Source of the DNA: Kryptolebias marmoratus
Taxonomy: Eukaryota > Chordata > Actinopteri > Cyprinodontiformes > Rivulidae
Assembly: GCF_001649575.2 (NCBI RefSeq)
Contig: NC_051440.1
Location: 24,042,476 to 24,106,475, forward strand
Reading direction: 5' to 3'
DNA length: 64,000 nt
In this document: in pieces, positions 50,528 to 61,400 of the stretch
How the letters are laid out: each line of letters starts with the position of its first letter
Numbering within the stretch: position 1 is the stretch's first letter
Notes under the pieces: generated by a model
Databases searched by the model: none
What the model was told of the DNA's origin: nothing
Seen by the model: only the letters and a program-made list of their open reading frames with translations
Translations under genes and position numbers: made by a program

Positions 50528-53500
50528 GGGGGGGGGGGGTTCCTGTCTAAAGTGAGTAGAAGGAAAACATTATGCTATAAGTACAGTTAAGAAAAGTCTG
50601 TGTTTTGTTAACGGCCTATCCTGAATGGTGAATGAGTCTCCTTGCTGAGTATTTCTGTGTAGATATTAATTCCAGATGTTTTTGAACACATCCAAACTAT
50701 CATTAAACAAACAATAAACAAGTCAGCAGAAAAGAGCATAAAAGAAGCAACACACACACACACACACTCATGGTAAAGCCTCCAGAAGAATAACTGCTTT
50801 ATTCACACACTCTCATCTGGTAGGTTTCCAAATTTTTACTTGGAAGCAGGAAGGAAAATCTTTGCAAGAAGTCTTTAGCAAATGTTAGAGACGTTTGACA
50901 TTTCACATGCCACCCGTCTGAAAGCCTCTCAGAAACAAGTTTATGATCCATCCTGCTGGAGCCAGGAAGAGGCCATTCAAACACTTTGACATTATTTGCA
51001 GGGAGCCCTTCATTTTTATACATAGTCTATTTTCAGAACCTTTTCTTGGCAAACAGGTGTTTAATGACTCAGGTTTAAAACTAATTTTATAACAAGTTTC
51101 ACTAAAAGGGCACATTTTTATCCACAACTATTCAAAACTACTGAGTAAACTTAGAGAAAGTTTAAAATTAAAAACTGATTTTATCAACTGCCCCATCATG
51201 CTCAATGAACTAAATATACTGACATTAAGAAAAAAAAAGAATGACTTTTGACAGATGTTTGAGGGAGAAACAAAGAAACTGAATAAAACCGCTCAGTTTC
51301 AGAATCCATTGTTTCCTGGAGCGTGTCTGCTCTTCCTTTGCTCTATTGCATACTTTCACAAGGCCATCTAGTTATTTTAGGATCACCCTTTAAACTTGAA
51401 CTAGAGCCCTTTAACTCCAACAGAAACATTCCTAAGTTTCCGTAAACCTCGAGATAATCTGTCAGACTTTCTAACGGAGCGTATAGTCATCTGACGAACC
51501 TGAACTATATTGAACGCCCAGCGTGTGTTGAAACGGGTGTTTGTGTAGAAAGCGTTTGTGCGTGAAATGTCAGCCATCTCCAGACCAAATGTGCTATTTG
51601 CAACGTTTTCATGAAGAAAAACAGATTGGGAGAAAACCTCAAAAATTCCCCTTCAGGCCTGAAACCATCATTTAAAAGCAATCTGATCTGGAGGGGGGGG
51701 GGGGTAATGTGAGTGAGCGACAAAACATAAAAAATTGTTCTGAAATATAAATACTCCAAGCTGGTCTGCCTCAGACCACAGAACCTATATCTAACATGCC
51801 TGCAAACACCAACTTCTACTTCAGGACAGCATATAAACCCATGCTAAGCTTGTAGCATGTGCAGGGAGATGGAGGTTTTTAGACTCAAACACAATGAATT
51901 CAGAACTGTTCTCATGCATTAATTAAGAAAACAAAACAAGAACAACTTGATCACTCACTGCCAAAAATCAAAGACAGACAACAATGTTTATGTCATGCCT
52001 GTGTGATCTTTATATCTTATGAACCATTGGACACATTCTAATGAAACTTGCAGAAAGTAATCTTTGAATGTAAATTTACATCTGATTGACTTTTGAAGGT
52101 AATCCGGTTCAATATGGCTGCAACTGCCATAAAAACAAAAAACAAAAATGTAAGTAACGCAGTGAATTTTCCAGTTTTTGACCTAAGGTGTGTTGTGGTG
52201 AGCGCTAACAGATTGTATAAGATCATTGTTTAAATGATCAATGAATCACTAGACAGAGTTTAATGAAACCTTCAGGAAATATTCATTAGATGTACATCTA
52301 CATCTGATTAACTCGATCCAATTTAAGAAGGCCACCACAGCTATTCTACATTAGCCAGCACAATAATGGCTCCAACTCAGTCATTTTTACAGATATTGAG
52401 CTAAAATTTGGTGTGGTGGCAGTTGAGTCATCCACAACACATACTCTGTGTGTGACATCTTGCATAATTGCATGAAATTGCACCATTTTCAAAATTCAGA
52501 CAAAAACAGCTACAACTCCATCATTTTTCTCCATTTTAGTTTAAAAACTCTGACATGAAAGGCAGCAGAGATGGTTGGCATTAAAGTTTTAAATTTAAGA
52601 CAGGCTGTACATTGATAAGAATATGACAAACTATGAATCAACACTGTGCAAAAAAATAAATAAATACAAGCAAATGAGGAGTTAAGTTGAAATAATTTCT
52701 GTACAAATAAAAGAATGTTATAGAAAGCTAATAACTCACTCTTGATCAAATGCCCGTAGAGAGTATAGAGCAGAGAATTTAATTTGTAGTTAAAAAATGC
52801 AAAGTAGGAGAGTATTTCAAGAACCAACTTCCTGTTTATTCTACATAATAACCCTCACTATATCAATTACACTGGGACCATTACTTCAGTAGAACGTGCT
52901 AAGCAGCTAAATGGGTACTTGAAAACATGACCCAATTAAAGCCCAAGTAAATTCAGGCCTGGTAATTTGGATTAAACAGCCCTAGACATCCCATCCTCAT
53001 TCATGTTGAACAATCCCACAATGAAGCTGAGTTTTCTCACTCACCAACGTACACAGAAGCATTTCTAATCAGCTGAGAGCAGCGAAGTGAAATGCTTTAT
53101 TTCTGTGTTTGTGTGTGAGAGCAGTTCTGAGACTGACAGGATGGTGTTTCAGTTTTAAAGCAGATGGTGATGAAGGGTGGGTAGCAGAGTGCTGCGTTTC
53201 ATGGGATCATTCCTGCCCTGCTACTGACCCTCTCAGACCTCAGGGAATATACACAGACTCCCACCCAATTTCTTGTTTTCCTTGGGAGTTCTTTGTCACC
53301 TTACTAACCCTTTACTCCCAAAGGCTTCACTCAGGCTCTAGTTTTACTCTGTTCCATCCTTTCCCTCCCCCATCACATTGCCCCTTTTGCTTCTCACATA
53401 GCTTCTCTTTCCTCCTGACTTCATTGTTTTCCTCAGCTTTAGGGTAGTTTCCCTTCAAATTCCTTCATTTTTTTCCCCACTCATTTGCTCCTTTTCACAA

Positions 53501-55457
53501 ACTGTTTCTCTTCCTCCTCTTTCCTTCAGATGCAGCCGCCCTCCTCCTCGGTTTGTCATAACCATAAAAGGACACATCCAAACCCTGTGGCCGTTTCCCT
53601 CAGAGCTCCTCCATCCTCTTTCACATTACTTTTTTCCTCCACAGAATCTCTGGCTTCTTTAGTCTTTTACACTCAGTGACAACAGAATAACCCAAACTAA
53701 TTAAACAGACAATGCTGATAATACAATGAGGAAAAAAGGATGTTAATCTGATTGAGTTATCCAGTTAATTGCTTGTTTTGCTTGTAAATTACTGACATGG
53801 AAATTGAGATGTAACTGGTCAAACCTCTGGAGGAAGTTCTTCCACTTGAATCATAATCAGTTTCTGCTTTCATTTGAAGTCAAAGATAGCTTTTCTTTGA
53901 CCTTTTCACTCTTTAAAACAGACTCTTGACATTATTTTATCTTTTGTTCCTGCAGGCAAAAACCCCACAAAACATCTGTCAAGTCTTTTGTTTTTGCCAC
54001 ATAAGAAGAAAAGATTTGCTGATAACAAATCATTTTCACGTCTTTGCTTATTTTTAAGAGCAGCTGATAAAATGCAGAAGCCAGTAAAGATAAATTTGCT
54101 GATACCTTAAAGACAGTTAAAAAAAAAACTGAAGTATTTAACTTCTCACATTTTATGATACAAAATTTGTGCATCAAGTGGTGCAAATAGCCAATAAAGA
54201 TTTCATTCTGGACAGCAGAATTTCTCAAATTCAAGCACTTTTTTGTCTTTATTCCTTTTCCTTTTAGACATCTAAAAACTTGGCAGTTTGAATGTTTAAC
54301 TTTGTTTTTTTATTTTGGTTGAATGTGATTGACTGATTTTTTTCCCCCTGACACTTAAAAACTCAGCAGCCAAAGTGTTGTCCATCATCAGAAAACCTGA
54401 ATCGTTGTGTTTAAGGTTTCAACAGACACCAAAACTACATCACACAATCTACATCAATTCCACGTCAAGTCCATTCAATGTTTTAATACAACAAACATGT
54501 TTAAAAACTGGATTTTCTTCTATGTGATCTAATTATTAATCACATCAACTTAACCAGTTAAACTGTAATTCTGTCCTCTTCAGATATCACAAAATAAAGG
54601 TGAAAGTTCACATAACCCAGCTCTTAAACTTTTTCTGAGTCTTTAAAATCCTGATTGATAAATTTCAGTTTTTGTTGTAGAACATTTCAAGGTCTAAGAT
54701 TCTTTAGGTTGTCGAGCACATTTAGATTTCCATTTAGATTTTCAGTGACAGTAAAGACAGAAACAAAGAAGTGTTCCACTTGTGGTTCTATATTTAGTTT
54801 GTGACGCATTTCGGGTTAATTTTGTTCCTTTCAGTTTCTAAAAATATCCAAAATTATTACCCTAAACTGATTTGTTTTAATGCTTTTATTTTTCTGTATA
54901 ATAACAGGAAAACAGTTTCAAATATGATAAATGATGAAATGATGTGACAAAGAGTTTCATTCATTCTAGAAAAAAGAAATCAGACATTCAGCTTAAAAAT
55001 AAAAAGATGAGTTGAAAAACAAAAAATAAAAATTGTTTCTTTTGCAGTTTCCCACACCTGACACCTGTATTTATTATTGTAGTTGGAATGTAGATAGCGG
55101 AGGGAAAAAAGCATCAATCATCAAAGCCATGCAGAAAATAGTATTTAAGCAAAGAAAGAAGTGAATGAGAGATTGTCTTGGTAATCTGCCCAAGCTACTG
55201 GGACTCATCAAGTTCATGACATCGACGGTCTTGGCAGTATGAGGTCGATAGAGATTTAAACAACAACCGACATCTGCAAAACATCTGCACAGCCAACTCG
55301 GAATGAATTTCAAACTCAGCCAGATGCCAAATCAAGCTGAGTAAGCTCACCTGCACAGTCTTCTTTATGCGCTGGGAAGGTCCAGGGTAGTCCTTGGAGT
55401 ACAGGTCAGTCAGGAACAGAGAGTTGATGAGAGTTGACTTTCCAAGACCGGACTCAC
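38234..55457 (-). CDS. septin7: Septin 7, from the P-loop to the stop (5' exons outside the window)
   Basis: Eleven exons join in phase: 55457-55351, 48806-48706, 48620-48486, 46366-46249, 45612-45520, 45352-45256, 40836-40785, 40100-39975, 39699-39564, 38927-38782 and 38273-38234. They give 383 residues; human septin 7 has 437, so about 55 N-terminal residues are missing. The GTPase motifs are visible: G1 [10 protein letters not shown]3 DTPGFGD and G4 AKAD. The septin unique element region follows ([40 protein letters not shown]). A long charged coiled coil runs from [19 protein letters not shown] to [18 protein letters not shown], and the end is KNKKKGKIF. Septin 7 sits at the ends of septin hexamers or octamers, assembles filaments at the cell cortex and cleavage furrow, and binds anillin. 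Whether this is the a or b fish copy cannot be told. Confidence 0.95.
40837..45255 (-). other. Septin 7 intron with a GGCCCAGAT-type repeat
   Basis: This 4.4-kb intron lies between exons 45352-45256 and 40836-40785. At about 41870-41945 irregular repeats of 'tggcccaga' and 'tttggcccggat' occur in a GC-rich island. This resembles a decayed minisatellite. GAGA-rich and TAATAA-rich tracts occur near 44000-44070 and 43605-43630. No coding exon is supported. Confidence 0.5.
46227..46248 (+). repeat. septin7: (AC)11 microsatellite forming the donor of a septin 7 exon
   Basis: On the gene's strand the exon 46366-46249 ends AAACAG and the intron begins directly with eleven GT units. The 5' splice site is therefore GTGTGT, and it is the first unit of the repeat. 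Confidence 0.93.
46367..48485 (-). other. Septin 7 intron, no further feature
   Basis: This 2.1-kb intron separates the exon ending in APSGHG from the one starting LKPLDIEF. No gene, RNA or clear repeat is seen. Confidence 0.5.
50497..50539 (+). repeat. (GT)14 followed by (G)15
   Basis: Fourteen GT units run directly into fifteen G residues. It lies in a septin 7 intron. Such junctions are prone to assembly and length errors. Confidence 0.95.
52015..52520 (+). repeat. Dispersed fish repeat with internal duplication
   Basis: Two related units are visible. The first has 'cattctaatgaaacttgcag', 'gtaaatttacatctgattga' and 'caatatggctgcaactgcca'. The second, from about 52230, has 'agtttaatgaaaccttcagg', 'gtacatctacatctgattaa' and 'aatggctccaactcagtca'. 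Further 'ctacaactccatcattttt' lies at about 52511. The pattern suggests a repeat built of tandem units, class unknown. Confidence 0.5.
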
Positions 55458-58400
55458 CTGAAGAGAAAAAAAAACAAAAGACGACAAATAATCAGATTAT
55501 AGTTTAATACAGTCTCCAATACAGCCAACAGTTAACGTCTAATGTGCACGCACACTTATGTTATAAGGATAACAAATAAGAATAAATAAACATACATAAA
55601 AGCGTGCACATACAATACACACAATCTTATATATGCAGGGTCTGAAGGGACTGGGCTGCAGAGGAGAAAATAAAATGGATTCATTGTCTGTGAAGAAAAA
55701 GGTCAGGGGCTCATCTGCCAGCAAAAAAGCCTTCAGATAGAGGGAATAAAACATTTCCTCCCCATCTCCAGCTCCTTCCTTCCTTTTTCATCCACTCTTC
55801 CTTTGACCCCCTTTCTGAATGCCTCCTTTATGCATAAATCTAAATGTTTCTGTTCTCACTGTACAAACCTTCCTTCTGTTGCTCTCAGACCGATGACAGC
55901 AGCACAGAAGCTGCAGAAACACGGCGTAAACATTTACTTTACATAGTCCAAACTTACATTTTATACGCTTTCTCACACACAAACACACAGCTGCCATTAA
56001 TGGCTGAGCATCTGGCTCGTGTCTCATGAAAGGGAACTCAGAGGAGGGGTTGGAAGGGAGGAGGCCCGTTTGTCCCAGCATGACCTCTGACTGACTACCA
56101 ATTTACCACCTCACCCTTTAAAAATCTGAGGCCATCCCAGCCCTGAGTACGAACAAACAGCCAGAACTATAAATAGGGAAAATAAAAATGATCCAACGCA
56201 CAACGCACTATGTTAAAAAAGAGAAATCAAAGTTTTGTGTGAAAGTGCCAATGTTTTTAGAAAACACTGTGAACAAACATTTTTTGACAGGTTTTCATGA
56301 CATTGCAGTACTTTTAAAAATAGTCCTCTTACATGAATTTTGACAGATTATTGTAGATCAGCTAATTAATTCAGTTTATTTGTGAAAACTCTGGAGCTTG
56401 AGTGTTTTTTAAGGAATATCTGAAGACAATAGTCACAGAAAAGCAGATTATTACATCCATAACTTGTCTTGATAGTAATGTTTAGAGATAGTTTAACCAC
56501 CGTCTGCAAATATTTTTGCAACATTGGTTCTCTAATAGGTCCGTTTTAATGTTTGTTTTTTTTAGGTGAAAAGACAAAAATAAAATTAGAGCATATTTAG
56601 CTTTAGTTTGAAACCATATTTGGACACCAGAAAACATACACATTGATTTTTTGAAGGTATCTTTTTCCAAATGTCACAACTGATTAGCATTAAAAAGATA
56701 AGGTCCTTAGCATATATTTGATAGAAAGCTCTTTTACAATAGTTCTTGATAAATTGCTGACATTGTTTTTATCATCAAAATCATAAAATCCTTTTTTTTT
56801 AGTTCAGCTAAAGTGAAAGGAGTAAACTTTATAAAAGATCTGTTAAAAAGTAGCCACTTGGACGCAACTAGACTAGGAATCTCCATCTGGGAAACCTTAA
56901 AAATAAAAATAGAAGTGACCTCTGACTGAAAGGCAGGATATCCAGTGAGAGTAAATTTTATGAGCTTGAATCTGTTGCAAAAAAGCAGACATTCTTTCAT
57001 TCATTCAAAGACACTGAGCTGCTTTCAGCACCTATAAAAAAAGTTCACAGTGCTGCCGATCTGTGTCCAGCCTGAAAAGAGAAAACTGGGAGGTTTTCCA
57101 GTGTCAAAATGATCATCAGATGTTGCTCAAGTAATTCCAGATTGACCAGCAGTTTTCCTACTGCTCTGTGTGACAGAGCTGAGGATTTGGAGTTCTGTTA
57201 CCAGGTCATTTTAAAAGAAGCCATCCAACTGGAGAAGTTGTGCTACAAATGCAACATAAACATAAAATAAAAGGTAGTTCTGTAACAATATTTGTGCACT
57301 TCTTAATGAAAATTATAATGTTAAGGATGAAAATATTATTTTATTCTCTCCATTATACTTTTGTGGATTTTACCAGGGTTCCCCTTTCACTGACTGCATA
57401 ACATCTGGACACTTCATCAGATAACCACAACTTTGTGTGAAACCTCGACAGATTTTTGGTTTTACCCCTTCTTAAACCCTCAGTCAGCATCCTGAGTATG
57501 TTTACACAGCTATGGATGATATTCCGTCACTGTATGAGTGATGGACCCACTCTGTGTCTCCTGCAGTCTCTCCAGACAGACACTGGCCGACTTATCCACA
57601 TGACGGACTGCTGGGAGTCAGAGGTCAAGCATGTACACGTAGCCACAAAGGCCATTTCATGGCGAGATAGCACAGATGTGCGAGGCCCTGCTCTTTAAGG
57701 TTGGGTAAACTGCCAACAATGCAAGGGAGGAAAAAAAGGAGACAGGCTGGAGTCTGAGTTTGGGTGTAAATACTTTTACACATCTGCTCCTCCTGTTAGC
57801 TTTGCTCTCTTGGTAGGATGGTGTCACTGCTGATGCTATCTTGACAAAAAACAAACAATAGGAAATGAAGAGTTACGGCCTATTTTAACAGGGACTGAAC
57901 CTAAAGGAGACTGGTCAACATGAGACAATTTAACAATCCAAAATAAGCTCTTTAACGGTATTAAGAATTCTTTTGACTATGCGCAGCTTCTAAACATTGA
58001 CTATCTGAAATGTCAACACAAAGGTTAAATATCTATGTGCACCAGATTGGCCTTTAACCTAAACACTGTAAGGTTAAGGACAATTAAAATAGAGCCACAC
58101 TGACAGCAGAAACAAAATTAGTCAGCTGTGTTGATATCTTTAAAACTGATGTGAAGGGTTGTGAGATGAAAAGGTGTCATTAGTTCATTTCCTGGTCGAG
58201 AGGCTTACAGTGACGGATGCTGCGAGTCACCGCTGGAGTCTAAACTCCTCAGGGGTAGGTCTGTCCCAATTAGCCTCCCCTCATTCAGCTTTAATTAAAT
58301 ATTGGTTCCACATGACAAGTGAAAGCGCAGTGCCAGCTTTCTGCAAATAGACTAATGACCTGAATGTCTGTGATGGATGGCTGACCGTTCAGCTCATCCC

Positions 58401-61400
58401 TGATGTTTCTCTTCCTGCGCTCTCAGAGAATCCATATCTCTACATGCTCTGCCTCTTTGTCCCATTTTTCTTCACGGTCCCAGTAATTTGCCTCAATTTT
58501 CTGTCATTAACATTATTTGTACTCCTTACCCAAACGAACCCAGATCTCTTTAAAAAAAAAAAAAAGCAGCAAAATCTTTTTACAGAAACTGGTACAAAGG
58601 AACATATACTAATTGTTGTTTTAAAAATTACAAATTAGGAAATCAAAATATTTTCCCCCTCAGCTGGACATCTGTTTAATTTCTATACTTGCAGATCTGA
58701 AACCAGTAGTATACTGGACTGGTATCCCTAACAACAGCCAAGTAGCACCATGAAGGATTTATGTATGCAAAAAAAAACAAAAAAACAAACATAAAAAAAC
58801 AGACATAATATAAATATCTTGACAGACTTAAGGCAGACAAGCTGGTCTGAGAATGACAGAAAAACAAACAGAAAAATGGTCAGAGTTAGATTCCCATGAG
58901 ATTCTTGACATTCCTCCCTCTTTTTCTCTCATTTTGTTTTTGCTGCTATTGGTCAGCCCAGAGGGCAGCAGCTGGCCGCCTCACATCCTGACAGGCATAC
59001 TGACTAACACCCAACACATAAATACACACACATCTCTAACACACATGTGTGAGGCTCAAACCACAAAGTGCAAAATTGGGCATCTGGGGAACATCCAGGC
59101 ATAAAAAGGGGAGAAAAGAAGAAGAATCCCAGCAGCGTCAGACAGATGGATGTGAAGAAACGTCTGTTTGCTCAACACCAGACTGTTAAAGAAGATAATT
59201 CTCCTTTGTTGTGGCAAAACAAACCAGCTGAAAAGGGGGAGCAAAGGTCATCGTTTAGGCAAAGATAAAGATTTGCATGGAAGAGCGAGAACCCAAACTA
59301 AACTCAGAACCCACTCCAAAATCAACTCAACTGTGCTACAGAAGCCTTGCAGGGACAAAGCCCAGTTCCCTCAGATTTTATTATGAAGCTGTTAAATTAG
59401 AGGGTGAGTGTGCTGCTACAATCCACCGAGCCTGGGACTAAATCTGACAGAATCAGCACGTGCTGGGTCAGAGCAGACATGTGCATCTCAAAATAGAGAC
59501 TTTGAGAATGAGAGCACAGAGAAGAAAAAGAATGAGGAAAAACGAGGAAGAGATTTGCCTGCAGTGATTTAATGGAGCATGCATGAACATGCAGACATGC
59601 AAAACCTTGTGTTAACACACACACACACACACCACAGCCATAGTAACCTGTGTTTATTTTGTAAAGTACATGTGCAAACAACCAATTTTCCAGGATATGA
59701 GACAATTGCAGTAATAAAAAAATGATCAGGGTTTAAATCCAAACAGCAAGTTCAGGATGTATTTTTGCAACAGTGAAACAGCCATGTGTAAGTCCTAATG
59801 CAATATACAGGTGAGACAATAGAAGTAACACTTGTGTAATAGTTCATTCAGGCATTTTTCAGCTGATTAATTTGGTCCCAGCTGGTAATTCCAGCTCCTC
59901 TTGGAAGCCCTCGAGACATTCCCAGGTCTTATGGAACAGACAATTCCCTTAATATGTTCTGGGTTTCCCACAGGCTCCTCTAAACACTAGACTTGTTTTT
60001 GTTGTTTTTTTTATCTGGTAGGGCCCTTAGAAATCATACATTATAGTCTATAACATTTTACATCTATTTTACATTAGACTTTTCCCTTTTAGGTAAGAAA
60101 CAATACATAGCATTCAGATGTCAGCTGTTTATTTGCACAGTTGTTTTTCATTCACTTCAAAATGACAGCAAACAGTTGACTTGTCACAGCAGGAGGAGCA
60201 CAGGTGTTCCTAATAACAGCTGCTTCAGTAAACCATGCCAATAAACCTGCATGCATAATAATGAACCTGAAGCACAGTTAATGCTGTCTGTTGCCCTTAC
60301 AAAACTGTTTAAGTGACGTGTCAAAGAATCGATTTGGTCAGAAATCTACAATAAAAAAAAAGAGGGGAATGATTATGAAGCTATTGCTATTCTGTGATAA
60401 ATAAAAGAAAATGCTATGTAATGTTTGTATTCTTTGTGTTACTCTCAACACTTTAACTTCACACATTTTTATACAGTCATTATTTGAAGATCCTAACATG
60501 TATCTGCAGGATTTTATGTGCTGCAGTGCTGCCCCATGACTGTACATCTGTATGTATAACATAGTTAAAAATAAATCGGTATATGAGTTTATATCGTCTT
60601 TAACATATAGTATACGAGTTTGAGATGGGAATAAGAGTGATGAAGTCACTGTACATACGGGCACAGAAACAGAGTACATGCAGCAGAGATGTGTATATAC
60701 TTAGTGAATATAAATGCATCTGGTTAAGCCAGCAGATTAACTGCATTAACTTCATTCACTCCCTTCAGCAAGGTCAGTAGGTAAGACGGTCGGTCTTAAG
60801 CCTGTCAAACTGTCTTATCTGGACACACACACACTCCCCCACACACACTTGACAAGCTTAGAGAAGTACAACAACAACAACAGCAGGACAAACAGGCAAA
60901 TAGTTTTACAAACACAGATCAGTGAGACAGATAAACATACTCTGGCCTGTTGGCAAACTACTACTGAACTGTAAGAAGCTCATCCAGCTGCTTTATTCAC
61001 TGGTAATGACTAGAACTTAAGTGTTTCACTTTACTTTCATACATCAGATATCTGCAGTGCCATTTGAGAAGCAAGAAACCTCAAGCGCTTGAATTAGTTA
61101 CTTTCCCCTTCCCAAAAATAAATTCTCATTGTAGATTATATGACAGTCTACATTTACTCGTGATACTGGTAATTTGACTCAAAGTCTTGTGATTAATCTG
61201 TAAACCATCCTGATCCTAATTCTTTGCCTGACCCCAACACCAAAAGTTTCACTTTTATCACACAGTAAATCACAGCTTCATTAATCTCTGAATTACAGCT
61301 CTGTTGCTGTGGCCAGACTCCATTGACGCTTCTTATTAGCCCCCTTCCTGAGATGCTTTAGGAGAGCAGAAGCAGAGGCATGACAGAGCTGTTAAGTGCT

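Larger units (their letters stand above)
48807..55350 (-). other. Large septin 7 intron
   Basis: This 6.5-kb intron lies between the P-loop exon and the DTPG exon. It holds a (GT)n-(G)n tract, a dispersed repeat at 52015-52520, a G run at 51691-51704, a short CA array near 50751-50766, and a strongly pyrimidine-rich part at about 53300-53660. No extra exon is supported. Confidence 0.55.

Noticed and set aside
53109..53679. Plus-strand open frames of 112 and 64 codons
   Set aside because: They come from a pyrimidine-rich tract inside a septin 7 intron and have biased Ser/Phe/Pro content without a domain.
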